Assembly (NCBI GenBank): GCA_020698575.1
Contig: CM036240.1
Span: forward strand, 20,082,211-20,146,210
Source of the DNA: Bostrychus sinensis
Lineage: Eukaryota; Chordata; Actinopteri; Gobiiformes; Eleotridae
DNA length: 64,000 bases
Direction of reading: 5' to 3'
Part shown: piece by piece, positions 12,291 to 26,325 of the stretch
Layout: each line of letters begins with the position of its first letter
Numbering within the stretch: position 1 is the stretch's first letter
The notes under the pieces: generated by a model
What the model saw: only the letters and a program-made list of their open reading frames with translations
What the model was told of the DNA's origin: nothing
Databases searched by the model: none
Translations under genes and position numbers: made by a program

Positions 12291-15200
12291 AATTTATGTT
12301 TTATGAGTTAATAAAACTGTAATAGAAGTGTAAAGTGTTATTTCTTGTGGTGTATAGCCTACTTCATAGCTCAATATATTATAAAAATTATAAATTATAA
12401 ATATTGTGAAAATGTATTAAAAATCTAATAAAAATAATAATAGACATAGATAAAGTCAAGTCACAGTAACATCACATGACACTTCTCAGGAAGACCACAA
12501 AAGATAAGTGGCCAAAACATGTCAAGGTACGATACAAAAATATCGGTCTGTCTATCGGAAATCCACACATTCATATGAAAAAAAAAAACAAGTAGTATGA
12601 TAGTAATAATAGTTTTACTGTATACATGCTAACTAGTGAACATAATGTAGGCCTATATTGTAAATTTTAATATGTCCATTGCAGTCATGTTGAAAGTGTG
12701 GCAGTCATGGCACAAGATGTTAAAACCAAATATATTGTTCACAGCCCAGAAGGGCCATCAAACTACATTTCAGTAGCTTTGTCTGTGCATTTGTGTATCC
12801 CCTCGACCGTGTTACTCTCAGGACAGATTTGACCTTTTCATTACATAGTCTGAAATAAATCTCAGTCTGTATTTGTAGTCAAAAGAACAATATATTGTCA
12901 ATAATCTAAGTATAGTGGTAGTACAAAGTATATATACTTGAGTTTTTGAGCATTTATTAAACTTTCAAAAAAGATTTACCACTGACCACTTTTGGTGTTA
13001 TATGTTCCTGCACATTACATCATAAACTTGTTTACAAGATTAAACAAAGTCTGATTAATTGTTAGAAGATATTATGTGATTATTTGTGTTCTCCAATTCT
13101 TTTAGAATGTAAATGAGTCTTTGATTTTGTTGAAACCTGTTTTAGACATTGTTACAAAATAAAGAAATTATAGATGCTTAGTAATTGAAAACAATATACG
13201 GTAACAGACAAGGCAATCATAGTTTGTTAAGAAAAATTGTGTGTTATACAGTATGTTCACACTAACATACCAAGTTGCTGTGGTGCATATTTAGCTAAAA
13301 AGTCAAGTTTGAGCACAATATGATTTTTGTTTGTTACATCAACAAATGCACAGCCGGTACACAGAGAGAACCTGCTTAAAATTTATCAAGCGACCTGGTC
13401 GGCCTAACAATCAGGCGTTAAAGAGAACAAAAGCCCATTCCAAATAAATTCCCACTGTATTTGTGCTGGGATTTGATTTACTGGCCTGTGGGGAGGCACC
13501 ATTTGGTAGCACAAGAAGAGGCGGGGAGAGGTAGGTGGTGTCTGAGTGCAGAGTATGTCTATGCATGCGTGTTTGTGTGTATGTGTGTGAGGGGGCTGGG
13601 CACCAGGGGATGGTGGGTAGGGGGGCGCTCATGTGCCAGAAGTGTTTATTGTGTCATGGTGATTTATTGAGTGAGCTTCATTTCACTGAATGTTCTCAGA
13701 TATTTATTTCCCTAAAGGCCCCACAAAGATATGAACAGGCCTGCATCCACATATGTCATCATTGCCCATTTTACAGCGTCAGGAGATTTCTCTCAAACTA
13801 AGAGGGGGAAGAAAAAGAGAGAAGCACAGAAGCAGCTAGTGGCGATCAGAGCACCTCTCCATCACAGCCCTGTAAACAATGGTACCTCAGCAACACGGAA
13901 ATGGCTTTTTACAATATGGCTGATGACTTTTTAGCATCTCTCCCTCCTCCTTAGCGCATTCAGTCCTGCCAAATACATACTTACAAAGCATACATAATTT
14001 AGAGCCTGACTTTGAATGCTCACTCAGCAAGGCTAAACCACTCTGAAGGAAGTCTTTGATAATCTTTCAACCTCCTTAAGCGGAATTTCAGGGTTTACCT
14101 TGAACCAAACTTATAAAGCCATTTTAAAATGATCCCAAACATAAGGAAATCACAGTGAAATGGTCTCTCATTTTAGAGTGAGGCTATAGAAGAAGTTACC
14201 ATTGCTGTCTTTAAAGTTATGTGCATACAATATAAACTATCTATAAACACTTTTCAAACTGATATCATGTCAAGGGTCATTATTTTCTATTCTTAAGGAT
14301 AATTCAATTTGACACTTCGATAACTTGATTGCAGCTTTACCTGACTTTTTCCCTCCAAAAAGGCCATACAGTGTTATGGTGAGTCCTATCTACTTGATTT
14401 TTATTCTGTGGGGGTAGAGTGTGGGTGAGGCAGCCAGATGGTAGGAGTCTTTGATTCTCCAGATGGCTGTTCTGTGTGGTGCTCAGTGACACTGGGCAGG
14501 CTCATTGACATGCTGCCTCCCTCCCCACCGTCTCCTCGCCTCCTCTTCCTTCACCTCCTCCTCCGACATAGTCACTGTTACGAAGATGGATACCAGCCCC
14601 CTGGCCTCTAGCTGCAGATCTTGAGAGGATGGGATGGGACTTTCTACTTAGCCCACCAAAGAAAATGTCAATGTTTGGGACCATATTGATGATAGCCATT
14701 TGCCACTGTCAAATCTAGTAAATTGTCTATGGAGGGTCTGCTATTGAAGCTATAATGATTTGACGGGTACAAGCACTTATTCTGACTCAGTGACTGCTTG
14801 GTACACTTATAGTGCTATTTTGGGCTGTGTTTTATTTTCCATAACATTTTACAGGGATAATTTTGTAGGCTTGAATTATAAAATTGACTGCTGACATTGA
14901 GGAAATTGTCATCTAGACCCTCATCATTATTTTTAGAGGAAGAGAAAACACACCCAGGACAGTATTCTCTGCTGGAAGTGAATTGACATTCATGCACATC
15001 CAAATTAGCCAGTTAAGCAAATCTTGGCCTAATTTGAATCGGACCAGTTAAGATGGTGTTTCTGCAGATCAGCCAAGCTATGGCATTAAACGCTGGGCTG
15101 CTTTTATTCTCTGACCCCCGGTGCACCTCTCCTTTTGGGGTCATATCATCATTACCATAGTGCAAGCTCAGAGACTGTGTTTCTGTGTGCCTTTAATTAA

Positions 15201-17000
15201 TGTGTGTTTATAGGGGGCCACAGGAGTGTGTGCACTTAATGAAACATTGCTACGGTAGCCTCTGGGGTCCAGAAGAGACAGCTTCTCTATTGTGCTGCTG
15301 ATTCTTACAGGCTGTAAACACTTAATTGATCTGAGGAGCATATTTGAGAGCCCATTCAGGGAAAATTCTTTTCAAATTGGGACTACTCATTATTACTTTT
15401 GGACTTCTCTTTCGGGGAGCTGATATAAAATGAAGTCTTAATAATAGTAATAACTGATAAATAATGACGACTCTATAAAAAGAGTAATCTCTAGAAAGAA
15501 GCTGTCTGCACATTTCAGTAGCGGTGATGATACTGAAGATGATCTCTGCTTGTTGTGATGTCATGTCTGGGAGTCTGGGGGAAGTATTGGTGTTATAAAA
15601 AGGATTGGAGGTCTCTACACTGGATAGCTTTCCTCTTTGTAAAGAGTGATCCAGTGCATGGGCGTGTGTGTGTCTGCGTGTCGGTGTGTGCACTGGGGCC
15701 GATGACAGGGGCCATGGCCTCCACACCCGGGGGACCGCCAATGAGAAAGAAGCATTTCCTCTAACATTCCATGGGTCACAAAAACAATTTGCCCAGAGAA
15801 AAGTGGCTAAAAAGCCACAGTGCTGCACAGCGGAGCACAGGGAAACAGGCTAAAGTATGTGCCAGAATTTCTTACACTTTTCACCAGCAATGAGAGAAGA
15901 CCATACATGGAAGTGTACAATTAAGCACACACATGACATTGTTAAAAATATTATTCGGCTAGCTCAACACTGCTGTATAATTAATAAGTTTGCAGTGTGT
16001 ATTCAGAAACTGTTATGCATTGGAAGAAACAAATTCATTTTTCATGCTTGAGTTGCTTTGTGATTACTGTTAATCGAGAACACAGAATGATTCCCTACTT
16101 CATTACCCTGTACACATACCATGTCTGCTGCTGCTACGTGACCAAAGCCTTCTCTAGAGTGTCCATTTACTCTTTTTTTTCTAAATTTGTCCACTCCACT
16201 TTAGCCCATTTTATCTCAAACTAAACATAGACAATCAGCATACACACATGATTATCAGTTGTCCTTTAATCAGCGCAGAGCCTGGACCCTGGAGAACGTT
16301 CACAATGACATAACATTGGGTCAAGTGAAACTCAGAGGAGGAATGCTTGGCTAAGCCCACTACAAACACACCTCAGAAGATAGTGACAGATTTAGTGCTG
16401 CTGAAGCACATGGATCCTCTCCTTTCTTTCTCACACACAGCCCAAATGGGCCCACTTCAGGGACAGGTAACACAGAACAGAGCGGACATTCCTCAAAATA
16501 CTCCCGATCTAGGACAAGTGAAAAACAGACAATGACAAGTGGCTGCTGCAGTGTTACTAGGACAGTAATCTAAGGACAGGAAGAAGTCGAAGAAAATAAA
16601 AAATAAATAAATAACCTTTTTGTAAAATGACCGTGAGGCTTCCAGTGATAAACTGCTTGCTGTTGTGGAGCCGTTTAAGAAAAGGGGGAAAAAATAGCTG
16701 TGCCACAGCTTGGCTTATCCTTTTCACTCATCCAGATAAAAGTTGGCGTAAAGTGGAGTTCTCTCGCTCGCTGAGTATGAAAATGTGGTTAGCGGCGAGC
16801 CTTAAGAGGAGTTGATTGGGGCAGGTTGGGGGGGGGTGTGATGAAGGATTCTCCCTGAACACTGTGCTTTCCCTGGGAGAGTGAGGCCAGGTAGTTAATA
16901 GGGGTCAGAGGCAGGGCTGAAGTGTAAATTGGCAGGGGTGCATCAATTAGAGGGTGGCAAAGGCTAGGATAAGGAGAGGAGAGCAGAGCTAGATGGAACA
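12291..17000. other. Intronic sequence, no gene seen
   Basis: AT-rich to 13300, then more complex sequence. TG-rich tracts lie at 13560-13592 and 15661-15692, and a C/T-rich block at 14515-14565. Open frames over the TG tracts are low-complexity artefacts. The 168-codon minus-strand frame at 15322-15828 shows no conserved domain. Confidence 0.55.
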
Positions 17001-20000
17001 GGAGACAAGCATATAATCTTTATTGGCGCACACCAAGATGCCGCATGTCGGAAGAGAGAAGAGGAAAGGAGAAATATTACACAAATTAATGAGACAAAGC
17101 AGTGGCTCTATAACCGTGTCCAGAATGAGATTTGAGTAATCGCAGCATTTAGAAAGAGTGTCTCAATTTCCGCCTCGGCTTCTTTTTCTGAATGTTCTTT
17201 CTCAAGTGTCTATTTGTATAAAAGCAGAAGCCCTGAAGAACATATGTAGAATTACACATATGAGCCCTCATGAGACAAGCCGCCTTCTGCACCACTTTGT
17301 GCCACAGCTTTGTGCCAGGCTGCCCTCTCATGGGCCAACGTCCTTGTGGGCATCAGCACGCATTATTCAAAAGAAGAGAGATTTGATTATGTTGTGTTCA
17401 CCTATCCATGTGATCAGAAATGATTTGAACATGCCGCGCTGAAGTAGACGGGGCATTGCAAAGCTTACATTTGCAATCTTACACCGTTTAAGTGTATATT
17501 GGAAAAAAGACAATCTCGCTTATTGAACACATTCACCCTGGAGGGCAAACTGCTACAGTAATGAACACCACACTCTGAGAGAATTACAGTGTCCTTTATC
17601 CTGCTGTAGCGGAGGATGAAAGGGGATCCGGCCGACACGCACACACACAAACACACACGCACAAGTACAGGGAAAGAGAGCAAACACGCTTCTCAAGACC
17701 TCATAAACCTGTAAACAAAATCTGTGGAGCAGATAAATTATAAACGCCACAATGCAATTAAAGCCAAATTCAATTTGAGCACACACTGTCCATCTGTCAC
17801 GGTGAAACAAAAGCTGAGAAGCTCCATTAATACCAAATCCCTGCTCCCGTTAATTTGCTTGCTGGGAAGATTTTGAGTTTCTAGGAGAGGGCCGTACTTA
17901 AATGCCATGGTTGTTCACTCAGGGCTACATCCTTTGAAAACAACCTCCAGATGCTCCCAATCAGCTTCCATCAAACCAACACATATTTATTCAATAAGAA
18001 TATTTTGTTTTTTCCACACTGAAGTTAATGAGGTTTTTTTTCTACAGCAAAAAACAAGAATAAACCTCTGGAGAGAGATTTGTATCATCTACATGTTCAA
18101 TTTGTTAAAGTGGCACGAGGAAAGATATAAACGTCAGTACAAAAACCCTCTTTTGATCACATAAGCATGTCTTACAGGGACTGCTGAAAAGCCCCTGTAA
18201 CAGGTGAGAAAATAACAGCTGATACTGTCACAGTATGAATCTAAGATCTTTAGTCAAGCTCTGGCAAATCATTGTGTACGCTTCCTTGGTCCTGGTGAAA
18301 TCGAAGCGCTCCTCTTCCTAATCCTGTTTGGCCACTTTATAGAGAGAGATAGAGATCTGTGTCCCAGAATCTGAGAGAGGGGTTCAAGGCACTGAGCCTT
18401 CTCTATGCTGAGCCAGAGGAGGGAAAGAATATCATCTTCAAAGGTGCAAGAGTGTGTCAATTTAAAATCTGAAATGTATCTGGCATCTTTCTGCTCCTTA
18501 AACGACAATACATCTCGAGCTGATTAAAGCACATCAAAGACAGCTCATTCATTTCTCTGAGCATCGAGGGGAGATTTTAATTGCAAAATGTTAAACCTCA
18601 CAATTAAAGGCTTTGTGCTCCTCCGAACTAACTCAAACACAACCATTAAGGACAGCATACAAATGAACCAAGACAGGCATGACACTCAGGGACAAGGATA
18701 GCACTGTGACGCACACAAATGATAATCTTCCATCAAAACCATCTCTGGGCACTGTCCACACAATTAGAGAGTGAGGATAAAGCTGGAGATGGCTCTTTCA
18801 TGATCTCCCTTTACTGTCTGTGACATTTCTCTCACACACTAAGAGGCATTGCTGCTAATGAGAGCAGCAAATAAAAGGTGTCATTGGATCTTAGCATTAG
18901 CATCTGCTTCTAAAAAAACATTATGACACAAAATAAACACTAAGACATTGCAATAATTTACACAAAAAATGTGCATGCAAACACACTTGAGAGGTGTGTC
19001 AGAAAGGGCTGTGGCTGCTATAATAAGAGGCTGACAATGATCCTGTGCAGTTATTAGGCTGCAAATTCCCAGCCAATACAAACACTTGTCCAGCCAGTCC
19101 ATTGTCTGCCAGTGGATTTACAGTGAAGTCAAAAGAATTTGGTCAACTACTCTTTTGTAGGTGTTTTCCTGAACCTATTCACAACATTGTTTTCTTACAA
19201 AATAGTGGAACATTAATAAAGCAAAATAAACACATTGGAGAGGTGTGACAGTGGGAGAATAGATAAGGCTTTGGCAGTTACTTGCACACACAAATGCAGA
19301 GTGTGCACACATGCCGCCTTGTAACAAGCACAGAGCCCCCTTTTACAACCCCTCAGAGTAACAACCGTGTCTAATTAAAATTCACATTTCAACCAAAAAG
19401 GGAAAACAAGCCATCTTTGAACAATCCCGTCCGTCCTCGCCCTGGTCATGAATTTCAGATAAACACTGCGATACACAGCGAGTAGTGCCACATTAATTAA
19501 AAGCCTTGATAGACGCGGCTTCCATCTAACAGACCTATCAGGAATTAAATTTGTATCAGCAGCAAAAAGAGCAGTCGAGGGGGTCCCTCAGGGGGATTAA
19601 TGAAACAGACTTTCATAGAGGAGTCGTCAGCTATGGGCCGACGGGAGGAGGCACAAAGAAAGGACCAGCAGCAGGATGTCATGTGTGGGACCGGCGCGTC
19701 ACTGACCTCTCATTTCATACTTTAATAAAGTCGCACCCAGGTGTCCTTGATGCCTTCCAGTCGCCTGGGGCTCTGGGAAAGCAAAACAGGAGGCAGCTAT
19801 AACATCGGCCCTGCCTTTAGTTCGCCGTACATCATTGGGCACACAACACACATATGCAAACTCACCTTAAGTGCCAAGCTGCAACATTGAGATTTTACTT
19901 ATCAAGATGAGGTTGGGTTGAGAAACACAAACACCATTTCCTCACACTGGTATACATCTTGTGCAATAAGTTACATCAATTGTGTGAAACATTCTCTGTA

Positions 20001-23000
20001 GCATTGGTACAAGAGGTTTGCTGTGTCAGTTCGCCTTTTATGATTTACTATCTATGCAGTTGGTCACAGGAAATTGGAACGGCTCTGACTTGCTTCTGAA
20101 TTGTGGTCGAGACAGTTTTCAGTTGGAAACAGAAGCCGATTATCTCGATGAGAAGGCTGCAGATTTAGAGATGTACTGTATGCAATATGTTATCACAACA
20201 CAGTCAGCCCAGACAGCTGCTATCTGTCATAAACTCTGTCTATTGTTGGCCACGCTACGCGGCAACATGTGACCCGATCTAGATGAGCAGCCACTGAGCA
20301 AATACAGAGTGGAATAGTGTCATTTTTAATAAAGCTGTTTTATGGACTCCAGTCAACAAGAGCCAGCGGAACAGGCTGAAACTTCCTTGTGCAAATGATA
20401 TGGCAGTAGGAGTTTCATAACTTCCTCTGCTCAGACAAGCCTGTGGCAAGTCTCCTAACAGAGCACACAGTCAGCCAACGAGGGAGAGAAAGGGAAAAAA
20501 ATAACCTCAGCCCTTATCAAGATTTCACAGAGACATTTCTTTAATTAGTTTTAATATTTCTTGTTTAGATAATGTCAGCCAATTGACAATTCAGTCCCAA
20601 ACGGAACAGGGGGGAGACTCTGGACTTCCCTGATACAGAGAAGCGGTTGATTAAAAAGATTGGTTTGATTTTAACGCATATGCATATTTTGGACAGTAAT
20701 CAAATACCTCTGTGCGGATAAACTTTGGATGCTGATTGTATCTTATAGTGTGAATGATACCACACTCTGAATTCACAAGCAAACTGTAAAATTATCTGGT
20801 CTAGAGATGTTAATTGTGCAAACACTATCAACAACAGCTTTATGCTTTAGTAGGCTCAACGTGCTCCTGGAAAGTAAGCTGTGTGGACGTGAGGAGTTCT
20901 CACTGGTGACAAGAGTGGCAATGGAAAAATAATTAGTGTTGCTAAAGGAACAAAAACAAAAAAAAAAGTTTCCTCAGTTTGAGTTCAGACAAACACCGGG
21001 CCTCAAACCGGTAAACATCTGGAGCAGAGAGACTTAAGAATCTATTTAGTATCTTTTTTCCAAGATTACCACTGGAGATAAGGGGCCCATGAGGGAACGA
21101 CTGTGTAGCCAATACCTGCATGTCCTCACACCTGCCTGCCTTCTTCCCCCCAGTGTTTCTTCTTCACAGTCCTCACTCCCACATTAACACATTTCTCTGG
21201 CTTTTGTACTCATGTCCCCTCCTCCCTATATCCACCTACCCCCCCCTTCACTCCCCAGCTTCTCTCTCTCTCTCTCTCTCTGTCTCTTCCTCACACCTTT
21301 CTCTACAGCGGGCAGCAGGTGTTGAGTTGTGTTTACCCCTCCCACCGCCTCCCTTTTTTACCTCTTTTCCCTACCCCTTCCCACTCTGCCTCTTTCTGGC
21401 AGCTGGTAGAAGTCTACAAAAAGGGAGGGGGGACATAACAGCTGCACATGAGGGTGGCTCGGAAAAAAAAAAAAGGTGAAGCAGAAGAAGAAGAAGAAGA
21501 AGAGAGCACAAGGCAAACAGCTTCAATCCCCTCTGGGTTGCCAACTCCAATCCCTCCATCATCGCAAAAACTGTTGCAGATACAGTGTCATGAGGCCATT
21601 TAAGAGTGTTTACTTACAAACCTAAATACTGAAAATCTTCTCTAGGCCAAAATGTGTTTTATTTGACCTTTAAACAGTTTAATTCAATATCAATTTTCCA
21701 TTTTAGATGAGCTTTGGTCCCAGAGAAGACTGAGGTGTAACTTCTTCATGACACAGCTGTAGCTTGCTTTAAGCAAACTTGACTTTTGGAAGTGTTCCTG
21801 ATCCATGCAGTGATGGCCAGTACAGAATCGTGCCTGTTTTTAATGCATTGCCACTCAAGGGCCTGAAGATTATGAAAATTCAGTGCATTTGTTGCAAAAT
21901 GCTAACTCCAGCTGTTTTTTAGTAATAGTTTATGCTTTTTTCTGCTTATTCTTGCCTCATCCCAACATTTTTTATGGTTTATTGTAAATTAAATAGACTT
22001 TTATTGTTCCAATATTATCTGAATTAGTTATGTACATTTAATTGATTTGTAAGAAATTAAAATGTTCAGGAAAAAATGTCACTTTCAAATTAAAACAGAA
22101 ATTCCGATTGTACCATCAGCCGTTTCCTTTTGCTGAGTGTGTGTGTCGTTTTAACAAACAGCATCAAAATACATGAGATCAGCTCTCAGGCTTTGTTTGG
22201 CCCTGGCAAGGTTAGGCCAGCCTCATTCCAAATTTCCTGAGGGGGAACAGAGAGAAAAACGATTCCATGCAGATAAATCACTCGCTCAGATCAAAAGACA
22301 AATCAGTGGCAAAGACAAAAGATGCTGACTCCTTGAGAACAATAGAGACAAGGAAACAGTGGTATCGGAGGAGCCGGCCCTAGAAGATCCCCGGCCACGC
22401 TCAATCAAAGGCAGAGAACCCGGGTTTGCGTACTAGGTCAAATAAACTTTACAAGGAAAAGTATATTTAAGCCTTGAATTCCGGAGTTGTATTCCGAGAA
22501 AGTTTCTGGTTTTGCAAACTCATCATTTTGGTTTTGATTTAATAGACAAGCCAAAAGCAGGAGATGTCCTGGTTGGAAAAGAAAAATGGTAAGGAAAAGA
22601 AAGATAGGGGTAAACTATTTGATATAAGGCGTTGCTGTGTGTGGGTAGCTGTCATTTGGCTGTGATGTATGCGTTCGGGCTGGCTGTCTATAGTTTAAAG
22701 AAAAAACCCTGTCCCGTACAGCCCTTCACGCTTCACAACCCCCATCTTTTTATTAACTTCTTCAATACAAGCAATAAATAAATATATGGAATCCACAACT
22801 CTTTATCATCTATTCATGGTTTCAGCGAATCAAGGTGTCACAGTGGAAAGACCCCTTTGGGAAAGTCACAAGCCCCTCTCACCGATATTACCTCCTGATG
22901 CTTGAGTGTTATCAAAGGAGCACTTTTATGGCTTAAAAAACACGAAGGAAAAAGGTCATAGCAAAAGCACCTTCACTCTAAAGCCCATTTTATAATGTTG

Positions 23001-23144
23001 AGAGACAAATTATGCTAAAAAAAACACAGATTGTCGTGCACCCGTCATTATTTGATCCCCTCCTCAGAGATCCATGTATGATAACACATCAATTTAGATT
23101 AAGGTGATATGAAAGAGAAATGTAAAATAGGTTTCAAAGGGGGA
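17001..23144. other. Intronic sequence, repeat-poor, no gene seen
   Basis: Low transposon content and moderate complexity. CA-rich DNA lies at 17635-17665, (TC)n at 21260-21280 and (AGA)n at 21482-21505. The Ser/Leu/Pro-rich frames around 21120-21560 are products of these tracts. Confidence 0.55.
21260..21280. repeat. (TC)n microsatellite
   Basis: About ten TC units within a longer pyrimidine-rich block. Confidence 0.9.
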
Positions 23145-23265
23145 GAAGCTGCATTTGAGATGAATAAAGTAACATTAAAATTAACAGCTTGACCTATGGA
23201 GTGCCCTTAATACAGAAGCGACTAGACTGTGCTGAACAAGTCAGAAATGTCACCCATGTACAAAC
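23145..23265 (+). repeat. Direct repeat flanking a transposon, copy 1
   Basis: GAGCTGCAATTGAGAT-like sequence, then TTGACCTATGGAGTGCCC, CGACTAGACTGTGC and AAATGTCACCCATGT. The second copy at 23521-23652 has the same order and about 80% identity by eye. Confidence 0.75.
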
Positions 23266-23303
23266 GCCTTTTACAAATAAAAAAAAAAATGTATTCAGCT
23301 TGC

Positions 23304-23475
23304 ACAACCCTAATTCTAAAAAAGTTTGGACACTGTGTAAAATTTAACAGATTTCATGAAATTGTATTTTATTCCCAATAGAACATTAACAAAATATTAG
23401 ACAAAGAAAAATAATAACTTTTGAATATGATGGCAGCAACAGATGGGTAAAAAGGTTGGGTACAAAAGGCAAGAA
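23304..23475 (+). mobile_element. Short non-autonomous DNA element (ACAACCCTAATTCT terminus)
   Basis: Same family as 10129-10608: ACAACCCTAATTCTAAAAAA, GTTTGGACACTGTGTAAAAT, ATGATGGCAGCAACAGATG. It sits between two direct copies of a roughly 120-base host segment. Confidence 0.7.
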
Positions 23476-23520
23476 ATAAATAAAACAGAAATCAAATGGT
23501 TGTAATAAAAAAAACTGCCA

Positions 23521-23652
23521 AAGGAGCTGCAATTGAGATTAATAAAATAGCATTAAAATGAACACACTGAGATTGACCTATGAAGTGTACTTATTACTTT
23601 ACATACAAGCGGCTAGACTCTGCAGTACAAGTCATAAATGTCACCCATGTTA
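23521..23652 (+). repeat. Direct repeat flanking a transposon, copy 2
   Basis: GAGCTGCAATTGAGATTAAT, TTGACCTATGAAGTGTAC, CGGCTAGACTCTGC and AAATGTCACCCATGT mirror the block at 23145-23265. It holds a few inserted bases near 23586. Confidence 0.75.
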
Positions 23653-23969
23653 TAGCATTGGGCCCTATTTAAAAATCAGTCGGGGATAAGGTCAAAGGAT
23701 TTACTTAATAGATTTTGATAAAGAGTTCAAGTCCCATTCAGGTAACAGTGCTCTGGGAAGATTAACGTAAAAAATATAGCACAGTCAAAGCCCTAAGTGA
23801 AACTGACCCGCACTGGAATTGCTATCTCCAGTCCAAACAAGTGAGATTTGATAGTGCTGTTCTGGCCTGGAACAGTGGGGGAAAAACAAGCCCACTGCCA
23901 CAACAAAGACAGGAAATTCAACATAGATTCCCACTTTTCTCCTGCCTGGCTATACCTAACAATGCTGGT

Positions 23970-24000
<31 letters not shown>

Positions 24001-25879
24001 CAGTGCCCGGAGCTGGCAGAGACACCTGCGACATATTTTCTACCCACACTACCCCCTCCCCTCCTTTATACCCCCCCTCTGCTCTTCCCACCCCCTCGAC
24101 ATTAAAGTCCTTCACAGAAATCAGAATTTAATAAATCACCCCAGAGCCTGACAGAGTTTATCTCCGGGGGTCGCCTCCACTGCGCCGAGACTCACAGACA
24201 GACAAAGCGTGGCCCGATAAGATGTGAAATTAAATACAGTTAGCAGTTTGAGACAAAGGAGAGAGAGTGTCACGGCGAGCTTTGTACGGCGTAAATGGCT
24301 CGGCTGCTGGTTCGGGGCAAACACACACACACACACAGGCATGCTGGCCGACTGCAAGGGGTGATTCATTTCAGGTTTCCTCTCACATTTAGCCTCATTT
24401 GCATCATCCACTGTCAACATATCGCCTCTCGCAGATATGTTCAAGAGCTTTCATTAGACGTCTAAGGGATGACATCCTTTTTACCCAGATGCGGCGTTAT
24501 TAATCACGAGCTACGACTCCAGTGTGGACTCATCTCCATCACGGATCAAACGCTATCTGCCTGTGTTTCCTTTCATTCGCCAGACATCCCTGACACCAGC
24601 CATCACCGCAGCTAAAGGAGACTTATGGGAGTGTGTTGGGAGCTCAGACGACCTTATGAATGCAGTACATAAGCATTTAGCAGCGCGGCGAGGAAATAAA
24701 TGGGAGGGATTTGTTCCGACACCGGTAGGATCTGTCAGAGTGAAACCTCCAGCAGGCTCATACAGAAAGTCATGCGGCTGTAAAACAATTAGTGCATTAC
24801 AAAAGTGCTGCCTCGCATTATAAAGAAAGATGATTGCAATGCTTTTATTGTTAATATTCTTTTACAATTAGTCTCGAATTCACATTGGGACATGACCGAG
24901 CTCAGCTGTTCGAAGCAGATTTTTCCCTCTCTGCTCGGTAGTTAAGAGAAAGCACAGTCAGGTTTCCAGGAAGGTGCAGGTTGTTTAATAGGCTTAGCCC
25001 CGCCGTCGGACTTGACTGCTACCCTTTCAACAATACTAAGGCCGACCTGCTCAGGCCCGCACTGGGAACGCACTGACCCAAGGGTGAGGCCTATAATCTC
25101 CTCCGACTCTATTCTCTCCACTGACCAGACTGTCCTCATCTGGACCTACACTGTTACTCCAACTGAAGTCATCCCGCTGAGACGACAGTGCCAACGACCT
25201 GTCAACAGGCCTGTCCCAGCAAGAGTTCTCCGATTCACCCCCTCACACAGAGCACCTCGGGGTCCGCAGGCACTGGCACCCCCTGCTCCGAGAGAGTGCG
25301 TGCGGCGTGGGGAGAATGCCGACAATGACAGGAATGCTGGGTGCCATCAAGCGTTCCGATAACACTCTGCATCTAAGAGCATGATTAGCAGTCTCTGTAG
25401 TGTCTATGGGTGTGATTGAAAAAAGGGGCTGCTGGGTATTGTAGGCCTGTCAGTATGATGCAGCGGCTTGTCATTTTAAAAGCCTCAACTTTCTGCAGAT
25501 AACAAGTATATATTCTTGTACTTGTACTACATATACAAATGTAGTATTATAATGTTGGCCACTATATTGAGAGAACACATACAGTAGTGTAGGTATGAGT
25601 CCACAGGAGCCTGTAGGTTGGCGATGCTTGATGGTTATCACTCTAGTTATATTAAAAGTTGTACATGCCCAGAATTCCATATTAGGATCAAGCTCATCAG
25701 TGTCAAAAGGCCACAAGCGGGGGATATGAAGGTATAAATTTTACTATGAAAGTCGTCAGCTTCATCTAAGAGAACACTGATTTAAAAGATATATATAAAC
25801 ACATTAAATTTATTAAAAATGTAAGATACAGTTTACACGGTAACAGTGCAGAAATATTCCATAATATAACTTTTCTTTT
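23653..25879. other. Intronic sequence, no gene seen
   Basis: It holds (GA)n at 23973-24000, (AC)n at 24321-24337 and a POU octamer at 24397-24404. Sequence from 24130 to 25360 is higher in GC and CpG than its surroundings and gives several 80-116 codon frames without domains. It may be a regulatory block. Confidence 0.5.
23973..24000. repeat. (GA)n microsatellite
   Basis: Fourteen perfect GA units. Confidence 0.95.
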
Positions 25880-26030
25880 GTCTGACTCATCACAGGTAAT
25901 TAGCTGCCTCCTAGCTTGAAGTGATTCACTCATTGATTTGGCAAATGTTTTAACCCAGATGCCTTTTCCTGACGCAACCCTCCACATTTATCTAGGCTTG
26001 GGACCAGCACAGAATCCACTGGCTTATGTG
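25880..26030 (+). mobile_element. SINE-type repeat (GGGGTCACCACAGC family)
   Basis: GATTTGGCAAATGTTTTAAC, CCAGATGCC, TTCCTGACGCAACCCTCC and GGCTTGGGACCAGCACAGAA match the family. The opening GGGTCACC word is lost. Confidence 0.65.
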
Positions 26031-26149
26031 TATCCTGTAGATGAATTTGTGCAATGGTCATAAAACTGCAAAAAAATCAGTACTATGGAAATGTTTAAAT
26101 GTGTAGAAAAATGTTATGGAAATGTTAGGAAAGATCTGTTATGGCCCTG

Positions 26150-26325
26150 GGACAAAATGAATCTAGATCATTGATCACAGCTCAATGGAAAAAGCATTTA
26201 ACCCGCAACTAGAAGATCTTAGAGATTGAGGCCAGGTCTGGGCACTGTATCTTTACCATTGCAACATGTGACCAGTGCCCTGGCAGAGGTCTACTTTCTC
26301 TGAGTGCTTCTAGTTTTAATTTTTC
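26150..26325 (+). mobile_element. SINE-type repeat (TGGCAGAGGTCTAC tail)
   Basis: AAAGCATTTAACC, CCAGGTCTGGGCAC and TGGCAGAGGTCTACTTTCTC are shared in order with 30085-30240. The shared tail GGCAGAGGTCTAC...GAGTGCTT marks one dispersed family. The 5' head is too worn to assign a tRNA. Confidence 0.6.

Noticed and set aside
15322..15828. 168-codon minus-strand open frame
   Set aside because: The longest intronic frame apart from the exon, but no domain, mixed low-complexity content, and no splice or promoter support.
23793..24131. Open frames with Ser-Leu or Arg-Glu repeats
   Set aside because: Direct translation of the (GA)n microsatellite at 23973-24000.
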